NCBI GenBank assembly: GCA_028407765.1
Contig: JAOOJU010000003.1
Coordinates: 1-48,626, forward strand
Source of the DNA: Rickettsiales bacterium
Lineage (GTDB): Bacteria; Pseudomonadota; Alphaproteobacteria; Methylaequorales; Methylaequoraceae
Direction of reading: 5' to 3'
DNA length: 48,626 bases
This document shows positions 1-8,899 of this stretch, one piece after another; within the stretch, counting starts at the first letter, position 1, and each line of letters opens with the position of its first letter. The position numbers and the translations under genes were made by a program. The notes under the pieces are model-generated. The model searched no databases. It saw only the letters and a list, made by a program, of their open reading frames with translations, and was not told where the DNA came from.

Positions 1-1405
1 AAAGATGAAATCGCAAATAATATTTCTTTGATATTTTTTGATAACCTTTGTTTGATCTAGATAAACAATCTTGACCTCTAATTATTTTTTTCTCTGCATC
101 AATATGTATCTTTCTTGAATGAATAAGCCCAAAAATATCTTTATAACCAGAATGGGCAGCATTAATCCAATGGTAATTTTTTTCTTTTTTTCTCTGTGAC
201 CATACATTTGCTATTCGTGAATTTTTTTGCTTCTTGTTAAAAAAAATATCTGAAGAATTTATATTATCAACTGATAGGGTGCTATGTGCTGCAGTAGATT
301 TCATCGCCTCTGTCCAGGTTTTATTGTTTATATATGGAGAGCCGCAATTTACAATGATTGGATTTTTACCAATTGATAATTCAAATGATAAAGATCCTGC
401 ATATGTATCTTCTTTTACTGGGGGGCCACAATCCATGAAGAAATTAATTTTGTTCTGTGATACTTTCTGAAAACCAGAACAAGATAATGATTCTGGAATT
501 TTAAGCTTAGAGTTAGCTCTTAAAATTATTTGATTTAATAGCTTTTTATCAATGCTTTTCGAGTTATTGAAAGTTGCCAATGTTTCCCCACTAATTTTAT
601 AAAATTTCAAAACTGATGCCATAATTAAAATACATTCGTTTATTTTTTTTGGGGTTTTATATTTCGCTTCTGCTAGATAACTTCTAATATCTATTAAATT
701 TTGTAAGAATTCTGAATGTTTGCTTGGAGACTTTAAGTAATGACTGCCATCATTTAAAACTTGATTGTTTATTTCAGTTAAAAGAAGTTTAATTGCAAAA
801 TCTATATATTCATTAAATTTAGTATATGTAATTGAGACAGCTATTAAGCCTTTAATGGCGAAAATCCTTTCATATCCATGTATGTCCTGTAGTTTATTTT
901 TAATTAGGTGATTTCCTTGTTTAAAAAGACTCTCAAGCACTAGTTTTTGAAAATCATTTTTGGCACTTGAATAAAAAAAACTGAAATTTCCTAACAAAGA
1001 ACATACTCTTTTCCCAATTATATCGCTTCTCCATTCTGTCAAACTCCATTTATTATATTTCAAAACCCAATCATAAGTTGATTTTCTCAAGAAAGATCTT
1101 GCTTTATTCGTTCCAACAGCCCTTAAATCTCTAACCCAACTAAAACTATGAAGTTCTTCTTTCCATAAGTTCGTAGAAATATTTTTTTCCCATATAGAAT
1201 TTTTATAGTTGATTGTTTCTCCAAAAAAAGAAATATATCCTTGTAAAATATCATAACCTATTTGAGAATCTCCTTCCCATGTGTCGTCAAATATATTTGA
1301 TATTTCCGTCGATAAACTATGCTTGAGAATAAAATCATATATTGGGGTTTTATAATACAATAAATGCAATGATTTTTTTAATATTGTGGTATCGATAAGT
1401 TTCAT
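1..1405 (-). CDS. heparinase II/III family protein (C-terminus cut by window edge)
   Basis: An open frame runs on the minus strand from ATG at 1405-1403 to the window edge without a stop, giving 468 codons. The N-terminal half is alpha-helical and Trp/Tyr-rich, as in the alginate-lyase-like toroid. Near residues 370-400 there is AAHSTLSVDNINSS, preceded by NCGSPY, which is the family hallmark (a His in an 'AHSTL..D..NSSE'-type loop). Heparinase II/III-fold proteins cleave uronic-acid polysaccharides by elimination, but the alphaproteobacterial members next to rsmB have no proven substrate. No signal peptide is seen at this start. The ATG overlaps the rsmB stop by one base (TAATG), so it is probably translationally coupled to rsmB. 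Family is confident from the motif and the neighbourhood; substrate unknown. Confidence 0.82.
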   Translation of the reverse strand, partial: MKLIDTTILKKSLHLLYYKTPIYDFILKHSLSTEISNIFDDTWEGDSQIGYDILQGYISFFGETINYKNSIWEKNISTNLWKEELHSFSWVRDLRAVGTNKARSFLRKSTYDWVLKYNKWSLTEWRSDIIGKRVCSLLGNFSFFYSSAKNDFQKLVLESLFKQGNHLIKNKLQDIHGYERIFAIKGLIAVSITYTKFNEYIDFAIKLLLTEINNQVLNDGSHYLKSPSKHSEFLQNLIDIRSYLAEAKYKTPKKINECILIMASVLKFYKISGETLATFNNSKSIDKKLLNQIILRANSKLKIPESLSCSGFQKVSQNKINFFMDCGPPVKEDTYAGSLSFELSIGKNPIIVNCGSPYINNKTWTEAMKSTAAHSTLSVDNINSSDIFFNKKQKNSRIANVWSQRKKEKNYHWINAAHSGYKDIFGLIHSRKIHIDAEKKIIRGQDCLSRSNKGYQKISKKYYLRFHL

Positions 1406-2700
1406 TATACTTCAATTTTTTCTATGCACGCAACAAAAAAACCGTCCATTCCACCTTTGTAATCATAGTCATCAGGTTTAATTGTTAACATTCCGTTAGA
1501 AAGTTTGTATTCTAGACCCTCTAAAATTTTTTTTGAGATTTCTTTTATTTTGAAACCCTTATTATTTTTAAGAAAGTTTTTAATTTGATTTTTTCCTTCA
1601 TCGGAAATCAAAGAACAAACGGTATAGACTATTATGCCTTTAACTTTTATGAGACTTGAGCATTTTTCTAAAATCTTCATTTGTTTATTTAATAACTGTT
1701 CTAGCAAATCCTCTTTTTTTCTTATTAGAATATCAGGGTTCTTTGATATAATTCCTGATGCAGAACACGGAGAGTCAATCAAGATGGAATCAAACTTTTG
1801 ATCTGTATTAAAACTTAAGATGTCCAAATTGATTATTTTTGGAGAGAAATTTAATCTTTGAAGGTTTTCTTTCAGTAATTTTATTCGTTTATCCGAGACC
1901 TCAATTGCAGTTACGTTATAATTATAGTCGCATAGTTGGCATGTTTTACCTCCTGGAGCAGCACCAACTTCTAAAACGTGAATTTGTTCTTTTAATTTTT
2001 TCTCAAAAATTTTATTAATCACTTCAACTGGAATAGAAGCTGCAGCACTTTGAACCCACCAAAAACCATCATCAAAGAAAGGAAGATTTTTTATTTCTCC
2101 AAAATTTTTTAATCTTAATATTTTCTTAAAAAATAAATCTCCATTTAAAGCTTTTTCCCAATCTCTATCTTCAAACATTTTTTCTTTAATATTAATATCT
2201 AGCGGTGGTTTTTTTATAAATTGTCTTGCAAATTTTTCAGTTTTTTCTTTACCATAATTTTTAACCCAATTTCCCCTGATCCATTTTGGTAAGTTCATTA
2301 TAGGTTTTATTTCATCATGATGATTTATCTTGTTTTTAGAAATATTTCGTAATACTGCATTAACAAGACCTGATAGTTTCGGAAGAGTTTTTTTAGCGAG
2401 ATTAACAGAAATATTAATTGAAGAATAATCAGGTATATTTAAGAATAAAATTTGAGTTGTTCCGACTCTTAAAATATTCATAATTTTTTTGTCCAGGCTT
2501 TTTTTAAGATATTTCTTAATTATATGATCTATCTCTCCATTTCTTCTGAGAAAAGTTAAAATAATCATTCTAACCAATGATTTGTCTTTATATGAGAGTC
2601 GTCTGTAATCTGGATTATTATTAACAGCATTCTCAAATGATTGATCATTATATATTTTGCTGATGATTTGAACTGCAATCTCTCTAGTATTTTTGTACAA
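1405..2700 (-). CDS. rsmB: 16S rRNA (cytosine-967-C5)-methyltransferase RsmB
   Basis: 431 aa, the usual length. Residues 1-130 form a NusB-like RNA-binding domain (starts with TREIAVQIISKIY), followed by a Rossmann methyltransferase domain. The SAM-binding loop is EVGAAPGGKTCQL (about residue 245), motif IV is DSPCSASG with the release cysteine, and motif VI is TVCSL with the catalytic cysteine. The enzyme uses SAM to make m5C967 in helix 31 of 16S rRNA in the cytoplasm. It is the first gene of a minus-strand pair with the heparinase-like gene (one-base overlap) and is divergent from the small SDH assembly factor gene at 2752. Confidence 0.95.
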   Translation of the reverse strand: MYKNTREIAVQIISKIYNDQSFENAVNNNPDYRRLSYKDKSLVRMIILTFLRRNGEIDHIIKKYLKKSLDKKIMNILRVGTTQILFLNIPDYSSINISVNLAKKTLPKLSGLVNAVLRNISKNKINHHDEIKPIMNLPKWIRGNWVKNYGKEKTEKFARQFIKKPPLDINIKEKMFEDRDWEKALNGDLFFKKILRLKNFGEIKNLPFFDDGFWWVQSAAASIPVEVINKIFEKKLKEQIHVLEVGAAPGGKTCQLCDYNYNVTAIEVSDKRIKLLKENLQRLNFSPKIINLDILSFNTDQKFDSILIDSPCSASGIISKNPDILIRKKEDLLEQLLNKQMKILEKCSSLIKVKGIIVYTVCSLISDEGKNQIKNFLKNNKGFKIKEISKKILEGLEYKLSNGMLTIKPDDYDYKGGMDGFFVACIEKIEV

Positions 2701-2751
2701 TGATTGACCAAAGGTTGTTGAATTTTAAAAAAAAATCTTTATTTGTAGAGT

Positions 2752-2889
2752 ATGACATTTAAAAACAAAAAAAAAATAATTACAAAAAAAAATAATAAAT
2801 CTAAAAATAAAGAGATTGGAGGTCCTGACGGACCTGAACCAACAAGATATGGTGATTGGGAAAGAAAAGGAATTTGTTATGATTTTTAA
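2752..2889 (+). CDS. DUF1674 / SDHAF4-type succinate dehydrogenase assembly factor
   Basis: A 45-aa frame in the gap between rsmB and acs, missed by length cut-offs. After a Lys/Asn-rich N-terminus the last 25 residues read [17 protein letters not shown] followed by RKGICYDF, which is the conserved C-terminal signature of DUF1674, the bacterial relative of mitochondrial SDHAF4. In mitochondria this factor binds the flavinated SdhA subunit and limits its reactive-oxygen leakage before complex II assembly; the bacterial role is inferred. The protein ends exactly at the conserved Asp-Phe terminus, so it is intact. It diverges from rsmB and converges on acs with five bases between stop codons. 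DUF1674 genes beside rsmB are common in alphaproteobacteria. Confidence 0.9.
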   Translation: MTFKNKKKIITKKNNKSKNKEIGGPDGPEPTRYGDWERKGICYDF

Positions 2890-2894
2890 CTTTC

Positions 2895-4820
2895 TTAACC
2901 CCTATTCTTAATAAGTTCATCAACAACGGATGGTTCATTTAAAGTTGATGTGTCACCTATAGAGTCTTCTTCATTACATGCAACTTTTCTCAATATTCTT
3001 CTCATTATTTTTCCTGATCTAGTTTTAGGTAGACTAGGGGCCCATTGGATTTTATCGGGTGTTGCAATTGGCCCTATTATCTTTCTGACCCAGCCTAACA
3101 ACTCTTTCTTTAGCTCATGACTATATTTTTCATCTTTCATAAGAGTAACGTAAGCATAGATTCCTTGACCTTTAATAGCGTGAGGAAAACCAACAACTGC
3201 TGCTTCAGAAACTTTATTATGCAGGACTAAAGCACTTTCTACTTCAGCTGTTCCTAACCTGTGACCAGAAACATTTATTACATCGTCAACTCGTCCGGTA
3301 ATCCAATAATAACCATCTTCGTCTCTTTTACATCCATCTCCTGTAAAATATTTTCCATTAAATGTGGAAAAATATGTATTAACAAACCTTTTATGATCTT
3401 TATATAAAGTTCTCATCATACCTGGCCATGCATCAATCATACATAAATTACCTTCACACTTACCTTTCAATTCTTTTCCGTCATTATCAACTATCATTGG
3501 CTGAATACCAAAAAAAGGAAGAGTTGCTGAACCTGGTTTAGTAGGTGTTGCACCAGCAAGTGGACTAATTAATGCAGCTCCAGTCTCAGTCTGCCAATAA
3601 GTATCTACGATTGGGCAGTTTTTTTTTCCAACTACCTCATAATACCATTTCCAGGCTTCTGGATTTATAGGTTCACCAACAGTACCTAAGATTCTTAATG
3701 ATTCCCTACTTGTAGAGTTAACTAAATCATTTCCTAGTCCCATTAGTGCTCTAATTGCTGTTGGAGCAGTATAGAATATAGAAACTTTATGTTTATCAAT
3801 TACTTCCCAGAATCGTGATGCACTAGGATAGGTTGGCACTCCTTCAAACATAAGAGTTGTAGTCCCGTTACATAATGGACCATAAACTATATATGAATGA
3901 CCTGTAACCCAACCAACATCTGCTGAGCACCAGTAAATATCATTATCCTTTATATCAAAAATATATTTATGCGATAAGGATGAGTGTAGAAGATATCCAG
4001 CAGTGGTGTGCAATACACCCTTTGGTGCCCCTGTTGAACCGGACGTATATAGTATAAAAAGAGGATCTTCAGAAGATTGACTTTCAGGTTTACATTCTGT
4101 TGGTTTACCTTCGATAGCCTCATGATACCAAATATCAGTTTTTTCATTAAAATGATTAAGAGATTCTGTTCGTTTTACGACAAGAACATTTTTAATAAAG
4201 CTGAGATTTGAAATACTTTCTTTAACATTTTGTAATAATGGAATTTTTTTGTTTCCCCTTATGCCTTCGTTAGCAGTAATTATTGTTGTTGATTCACAAT
4301 CTTTTATTCTGTTTCTTAGCGATTCGGGAGAAAAACCTCCAAATACGACCGAATGAACGGCCCCAATTCTTGAACATGCTAACATTGAAATTGCAGCCTC
4401 TGGTATCATAGGCAAATAAATGGTGACACGATCTCCTTTTTTAATACCTAAATCTTTCATTGCATTAGCAAGTTTACATACTTCTTCATAAAGTTGTGTA
4501 TATGTATAAACTTTGCTTTTTTCTGGACTATCTCCTTCCCATATAATTGCTGGTTTAGATCCCTTATTTTTTAGGTGTCTATCAAGACAGTTATATGAGA
4601 CATTCAAAACTCCATCACTAAACCATCTAATACTTATTTTTTCAGAAAAACTAGTTTTTTTTACTTCTTTGAATTCTCTAATCCAAGTAAGAGTTTTAGC
4701 TTGTTCTCTCCAAAATTTATCAGGGTCCTCTATAGAGCTTTTGTATAGCCTCTCATATTCTGAAAAAGTTATATTTGCTTTTTCTTTTATTTTATTTGGA
4801 ACCAAATATTTATTTTTCAT
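2895..4820 (-). CDS. acs: acetyl-CoA synthetase (AMP-forming)
   Basis: 641 aa, full length for Acs. The ANL-family A3 loop is [20 protein letters not shown] (about residues 260-280). Further on there are DTYWQTETG (A5), a GDG...[18 protein letters not shown] stretch (A7/A8 hinge) and C-terminal [15 protein letters not shown], whose Lys is the site usually regulated by acetylation. It converts acetate, ATP and CoA to acetyl-CoA, AMP and PPi in the cytoplasm, for assimilation of low acetate. It is likely monocistronic: the neighbouring YciI gene lies 65 bases upstream on the same strand and a possible promoter lies in that gap. The gene converges on the DUF1674 gene. Confidence 0.96.
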   Translation of the reverse strand: MKNKYLVPNKIKEKANITFSEYERLYKSSIEDPDKFWREQAKTLTWIREFKEVKKTSFSEKISIRWFSDGVLNVSYNCLDRHLKNKGSKPAIIWEGDSPEKSKVYTYTQLYEEVCKLANAMKDLGIKKGDRVTIYLPMIPEAAISMLACSRIGAVHSVVFGGFSPESLRNRIKDCESTTIITANEGIRGNKKIPLLQNVKESISNLSFIKNVLVVKRTESLNHFNEKTDIWYHEAIEGKPTECKPESQSSEDPLFILYTSGSTGAPKGVLHTTAGYLLHSSLSHKYIFDIKDNDIYWCSADVGWVTGHSYIVYGPLCNGTTTLMFEGVPTYPSASRFWEVIDKHKVSIFYTAPTAIRALMGLGNDLVNSTSRESLRILGTVGEPINPEAWKWYYEVVGKKNCPIVDTYWQTETGAALISPLAGATPTKPGSATLPFFGIQPMIVDNDGKELKGKCEGNLCMIDAWPGMMRTLYKDHKRFVNTYFSTFNGKYFTGDGCKRDEDGYYWITGRVDDVINVSGHRLGTAEVESALVLHNKVSEAAVVGFPHAIKGQGIYAYVTLMKDEKYSHELKKELLGWVRKIIGPIATPDKIQWAPSLPKTRSGKIMRRILRKVACNEEDSIGDTSTLNEPSVVDELIKNRG

Positions 4821-4841
4821 AGTTTTAGATACATCTCAATA

Positions 4842-4869
4842 ATAATACCAATTGATTCCTTTTTGTTAA
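4842..4869 (-). promoter_or_regulatory. possible sigma-70 promoter of acs
   Basis: On the minus strand TTAACA (4869-4864) and TATTAT (4847-4842) are separated by 16 bases, in the 65-base gap upstream of the acs start at 4820. AT-rich DNA makes chance matches likely, so this is only a suggestion. Confidence 0.3.
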
Positions 4870-4885
4870 GTAAACTTTTTAAAAA

Positions 4886-5158
4886 TTAGAAAACTTTTTT
4901 AAACTTATTTATTAAAACCTTCTCAAAAAGACCTCCTAAAAAATAAGGGTCGTTTTTGGAAAAGTCGTCTACATCCTTCCTATTTGAAAACTTAACTACA
5001 ATCAGGCTTCCTAAAACATCTTCTTTTTCATTCATTATTGGCCCGGCAAATAAAATTAAGTTTTTAAAATTATTCAGATATTTAATGTGACTTTGCCTAA
5101 GATTATTTCTTTTTTTAGATGAATTAGGTATGTCATAACAAATAATAGAGTAGTACAT
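4886..5158 (-). CDS. YciI-like protein
   Basis: 90 aa, a complete single-domain ferredoxin-like fold protein of the YciI family: it starts with MYYSIICYDIPNS, then has an H-x-x-Y-L helix, a LILFAGPIMNE strand-turn, LGSLIVVKF, and a D-PYFLGGLFEKV end that fits the family's 'DPY..AGL...V.V' segment. The catalytic role of the YciI family is not established in general. The ATG overlaps the gpsA stop by one base (gpsA lies upstream on the same strand), so it is part of a tsaD-gpsA-yciI-like operon, an order common in alphaproteobacteria. Function is not assigned beyond family. Confidence 0.82.
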   Translation of the reverse strand: MYYSIICYDIPNSSKKRNNLRQSHIKYLNNFKNLILFAGPIMNEKEDVLGSLIVVKFSNRKDVDDFSKNDPYFLGGLFEKVLINKFKKVF

Positions 5159-6138
5159 TACTTTTCAAATTGTAAAGGTCTAGATAATAATTTAGAAATT
5201 ATATTTGAAATTGAATTTCCTTCAAGAACTTCTTTAACAGAGTTACAAATTGGAAGGTTAATTTTATTTAATTTTCCTATTTCACATATTGAAGCGCACG
5301 AATTAATTCCCTCATTAAGAATATTACTTTTAATCAGAGTTTTAATAGATAGTCCTCTGCCAAGTTTATAACCAAGCATCATATTTCTAGATTTTAATGA
5401 ATTACATGATAGATTGAGATCTCCTAAACCAGATAAACCCTTGAAGGTTTCTTCTTTTGCTCCTAGCTTTACTCCAAGAGAGGTAATCTCTCTTAATCCT
5501 CTGGTTAAAATTGAAGCCCTGGCGTTTTCACCCAATTTTTTTCCAAGAACTATTCCACAAGCTATTGCAATAACATTTTTAAAAGAGCCACCGATTTGGG
5601 TTCCAATTACATCATCATTAAAATAAGGTCGAAAATTTTTACTAGAAATTGAATTCCCCAAAGAGCTTAATTCATTTTTATTTGTCGAGGATAGAACAAA
5701 TGCAGTTGGTAAATTTTTTGCAACTTCACTCGCGAAATTAGGTCCTGAAAGAATTATAACTTTATTTTTCGGAAGAACCTCATTAAAAACTTCAGTCATT
5801 AATTTATTGGTTTTTTTTTCAATGCCTTTTGAACATATTACAAATTTTTTAGAAATAATTTTTTTCCCCCTAATTAATTCTAAATTTTCCCTTAATCTCT
5901 GAGATGGTGTAACTAAAAAGATATAGTCATTTTCAATTATAAAATCCAACTCATCGGTTAATTTTATTTTTCTTGGGATTTTTATTTTAGGTAAATATTT
6001 AGAAACTCTTGTTTTTTTTAGTTCCATGAGTTTTTTGTTTGAATTTATCCAGACAGCAACTTGAGAGTTAGATCTGTTGATAGCAAATGATAGTGCTAAT
6101 CCCCAAGAACCGCTTCCTATTATACCTATCTTACTCAT
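5158..6138 (-). CDS. gpsA: glycerol-3-phosphate dehydrogenase [NAD(P)+]
   Basis: 326 aa, full length. The N-terminal dinucleotide-binding loop is GIIGSGSWGLAL. LSGPNFASEVAKNLPTA (about residues 130-146) and GSFKNVIAIACG (catalytic Lys) follow, then GLSGLGDLNLSC, the substrate-binding segment. The enzyme reduces dihydroxyacetone phosphate to sn-glycerol-3-phosphate, the backbone for phospholipids. It overlaps tsaD upstream by 8 bases and the YciI-like gene downstream by 1 base, a typical operon arrangement. Confidence 0.96.
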   Translation of the reverse strand: MSKIGIIGSGSWGLALSFAINRSNSQVAVWINSNKKLMELKKTRVSKYLPKIKIPRKIKLTDELDFIIENDYIFLVTPSQRLRENLELIRGKKIISKKFVICSKGIEKKTNKLMTEVFNEVLPKNKVIILSGPNFASEVAKNLPTAFVLSSTNKNELSSLGNSISSKNFRPYFNDDVIGTQIGGSFKNVIAIACGIVLGKKLGENARASILTRGLREITSLGVKLGAKEETFKGLSGLGDLNLSCNSLKSRNMMLGYKLGRGLSIKTLIKSNILNEGINSCASICEIGKLNKINLPICNSVKEVLEGNSISNIISKLLSRPLQFEK

Positions 6139-7168
6139 TACTTAATTTACTTAATGACCATCTTGGTGATGGTACAATTGCAATGTCATTAGATTTACTA
6201 TTACACAAAAGTTTTTCTATTCCTGCCCATGCTACCATGGTTGCATTATCAACACATAATTCTGGCTTGGGAGAAAAAAATTCCATCCCTTTTTTTTTAC
6301 TCAAAATTCTAAGTCCTTCTCTTAAGAATTGATTTGATGCAACACCACCTGATAAAATGAAATGGCCATTTTTATGGTTTTCTTTAAACAAGTCCATTGC
6401 TTTACCACACCTATCTTTTAAACATTCTAATACTGTATATTGAAAATCATAAGCAAGATTATATTTTTGCTCTTCTGTTATTCCAGATTCAATAATTCTT
6501 CTGATTGCTGTTTTTAAACCTGAAAAAGAGAAATCTAAATTATTTTTTTTAAATAATGGTTTGGGAAGGTTAAAAGTATTTTTCTTATTATGTTTTAGAG
6601 CATATTTTTCAATTTCAGGTCCTCCGGGATATTTTAAGCCAAAAAGCTTCGCAGTTTTGTCAAAACTTTCTCCTAGAGCATCATCAATACTTTCTCCTAA
6701 TAGCTCAAATTCATTAAATTTTTTGGCTATTAGTAGTTGGGTATGTCCTCCGGAAATTAGAAGTACCAAAAAAGGAAAGAAAAGTTCATAGTCCATTCTT
6801 GAAACTAAAATGTGAGCTTGTAGATGATTAATTGCCAGAAAAGGTTTATTATTTGCAATGCTTAAAGCTTTTGCGAAATTTGAACCTATTAATAATCCAC
6901 CAAGTAAACCTGGCCCTAATGTTGCTGCTATTGCATCTAATTCTTGAATTTTAATTCTAGATTGTTTAAGAACTTGTTTAGTTATTTTATCTATGAATCG
7001 TATATGCTCTCTCGATGAAAGTTCAGGAACTACTCCTCCAAAAGGAATATGATTTTCAACTTGTGAATAAATAATTTCTTTTATTATTTTACCTTTACTT
7101 TTTTTTTTCTTCTCAACTATAGCGACAGCCGTTTCGTCACAACTACTTTCGATACCCATTACTAACAT
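6131..7168 (-). CDS. tsaD: tRNA N6-adenosine threonylcarbamoyltransferase TsaD
   Basis: 345 aa. It starts MLVMGIESSCDETAVAIV; either Met1 or Met4 (7159) could be the start. The metal-binding histidines H115 and H119 are in NHLQAH, followed by LISGGHTQL, the GLKYPGGPEIE region and the late SGGVASNQFLR loop. TsaD transfers the threonylcarbamoyl group to A37 of ANN-decoding tRNAs together with TsaB and TsaE. It is the first gene of a tsaD-gpsA-yciI-like operon. It diverges from hemC across 76 bases, a classic alphaproteobacterial arrangement. Confidence 0.97.
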   Translation of the reverse strand: MLVMGIESSCDETAVAIVEKKKKSKGKIIKEIIYSQVENHIPFGGVVPELSSREHIRFIDKITKQVLKQSRIKIQELDAIAATLGPGLLGGLLIGSNFAKALSIANNKPFLAINHLQAHILVSRMDYELFFPFLVLLISGGHTQLLIAKKFNEFELLGESIDDALGESFDKTAKLFGLKYPGGPEIEKYALKHNKKNTFNLPKPLFKKNNLDFSFSGLKTAIRRIIESGITEEQKYNLAYDFQYTVLECLKDRCGKAMDLFKENHKNGHFILSGGVASNQFLREGLRILSKKKGMEFFSPKPELCVDNATMVAWAGIEKLLCNSKSNDIAIVPSPRWSLSKLSNE

Positions 7169-7244
7169 TTATAAACCTACTAATTTTCTCTACTTTATAA
7201 TTATACATAGCATTTAAAATACTATCGTAATAATATTTTAATAA

Positions 7245-8156
7245 ATGTTTAATACTAGTAAAAAAATTACAATTGGATCTCGAAAAAGTCCCCTTGCAAA
7301 AAAACAGGTAGAAATTTTTAAAGATATTTTCTTCCAAAAGTATAAAAATCAAAAGATAGACTTTTTCAAAGAAATTTATATTACAACCGAGGGAGATCAA
7401 ATTCTTGACAGAAAATTATCAGATGTCGGTAATAAAAGCCTTTTTACTAAAGAAATAGATCAGGCTCAATTAGATCATAAAATTGATATTTCTATACACT
7501 CCTTAAAAGATCTCCCCTATAATCTACCAAAAGGACTTTTTATATGTTCTTATCTTAGGCGAGAAGACTACAGGGACGCAATTGTATCAAGAAGTAATCT
7601 ATGTCTCTCAAAATTAAGTAAGGGTTCCGTGATAGGAACCTCTTCAATTAGAAGGGAAATTCAACTAAAGAATTTAAGACCGGATCTTAAAATTAAACTA
7701 ATAAGAGGAAATGTAGAGACAAGAATTAATAAAGTACTCGAAGGTGAATATGATGCAACTTTATTAGCAATGGCAGGCCTGAATCGTTTAGGGATCAAAA
7801 AACATGTTAAACCATTGAGTACACAAGAGTTTTTGCCAGCGGTTGGTCAAGGAATAATTGCGGTTATTGTTAGAGAAGATGATGAAGACATAATAAAACT
7901 TTTAAATGTAATATCAGACAAGCAAACTAATATTCAAGCAACATGTGAACGTTCTTTTATGAACGGAATTGACGGTTCTTGTCAAATGCCGCTGGGTGCT
8001 TTGGGCATTGTATTGGATAAAAAAGTGAATTTTAGTTATTTTGCGGCAAATAGTGATGGCAGTATCGTGAAAACTGGAAAAAAAATAATGCTTATAGAAG
8101 ATGCTACAAAAGAATGTTTTGAACTTGGGAAAAAAATGAGAGAGATATTATATTAA
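7245..8156 (+). CDS. hemC: porphobilinogen deaminase (hydroxymethylbilane synthase)
   Basis: 303 aa, normal length. N-terminal KKITIGSRKSPLAKKQ, then HSLKDLP (about residue 85), GTSSIRRE, LIRGNVETR and LPAVGQG are all hallmark segments. The cysteine that carries the dipyrromethane cofactor is in GSCQMPLGALG (about residue 247). It condenses four porphobilinogens to hydroxymethylbilane. It leads the plus-strand block hemC-hemD-mitofilin-like-hemY, diverging from tsaD. Confidence 0.97.
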   Translation: MFNTSKKITIGSRKSPLAKKQVEIFKDIFFQKYKNQKIDFFKEIYITTEGDQILDRKLSDVGNKSLFTKEIDQAQLDHKIDISIHSLKDLPYNLPKGLFICSYLRREDYRDAIVSRSNLCLSKLSKGSVIGTSSIRREIQLKNLRPDLKIKLIRGNVETRINKVLEGEYDATLLAMAGLNRLGIKKHVKPLSTQEFLPAVGQGIIAVIVREDDEDIIKLLNVISDKQTNIQATCERSFMNGIDGSCQMPLGALGIVLDKKVNFSYFAANSDGSIVKTGKKIMLIEDATKECFELGKKMREILY

Positions 8157-8172
8157 AGTAGAGGCCTTTTGT

Positions 8173-8877
8173 ATGAAAATTTTATTGACTAGACCGGATA
8201 TTGACTCAAAAAATTTAGCCTTTAAATTAAAAAATTTAAGACATACTGTTGAGATCACTCCATTAATCAGAATAAATAAAGTGAAATCTAATAAAGAGAT
8301 TAATTTTGGCGATTTTGACGTTGTGGTTTTTACGAGTAAAAATGGAATAAAGTATTTAGAAAGCAATTCTCTTAAAAAAAAACTAATATTTACGGTGGGT
8401 GAAGGTACTTATAATGAAGCAAAGAAAAAAGGTTATAGAAACATCAAGAACACAAATGGAGATGCTGTAAATTTGATCAATTGTATTAAGAAAAAATTTT
8501 ATCAAGAAGAAATAAACTTGTTACACGTAACTTCTTTAGAACCAAATAAAAATTTTGTTGGTGGTTTTAGTAATACAAATATCAGTTATGAAACTTTATC
8601 AGTTTATGAAAGTAGAAAAATTGATTTTTTTAAGTTGAAAGTTGAGAAATTTTTAATTCAAAATAATGGAGTTTTAACATTTTTTTCATCAAAAACCGCA
8701 GAATCATTCCTTGATATAGTTACCCAATTGAAATTGCATAAATATTGTACTAGGCAGATTATCATTGTTTTAAGTAATCAAATAATCAATAGATTAAAGA
8801 ATCTGAAATTTAAAAAAGTATACATAGCAGAGAAACCTAATGAAGAAAGTTTACTAGGCATTATTAATAATTTATGA
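8173..8877 (+). CDS. hemD: uroporphyrinogen-III synthase
   Basis: 234 aa; starts MKILLTRPDIDSKNLAFKL and has the DVVVFTSKNGIKYL and GVLTFFSSKTAESFL segments typical of the two-lobed HemD fold. HemD sequences are poorly conserved, so the assignment rests on these short matches and on position 16 bases after hemC. It cyclises hydroxymethylbilane with inversion of ring D to uroporphyrinogen III, the precursor of heme, including the heme loaded by the ccm system at 35-41 kb. Confidence 0.88.
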   Translation: MKILLTRPDIDSKNLAFKLKNLRHTVEITPLIRINKVKSNKEINFGDFDVVVFTSKNGIKYLESNSLKKKLIFTVGEGTYNEAKKKGYRNIKNTNGDAVNLINCIKKKFYQEEINLLHVTSLEPNKNFVGGFSNTNISYETLSVYESRKIDFFKLKVEKFLIQNNGVLTFFSSKTAESFLDIVTQLKLHKYCTRQIIIVLSNQIINRLKNLKFKKVYIAEKPNEESLLGIINNL

Positions 8878-8899
8878 TTAAAACTAAGGTTTTTAAATA

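Noticed and set aside
234-470. 78-aa plus-strand frame at the window start
   Set aside because: It lies antisense inside the heparinase II/III-like gene, which has the family motif, and its own product resembles nothing.
7143-7400. 85-aa minus-strand frame across the tsaD/hemC gap
   Set aside because: It overlaps the starts of two well-supported genes and has no start context or family motif.
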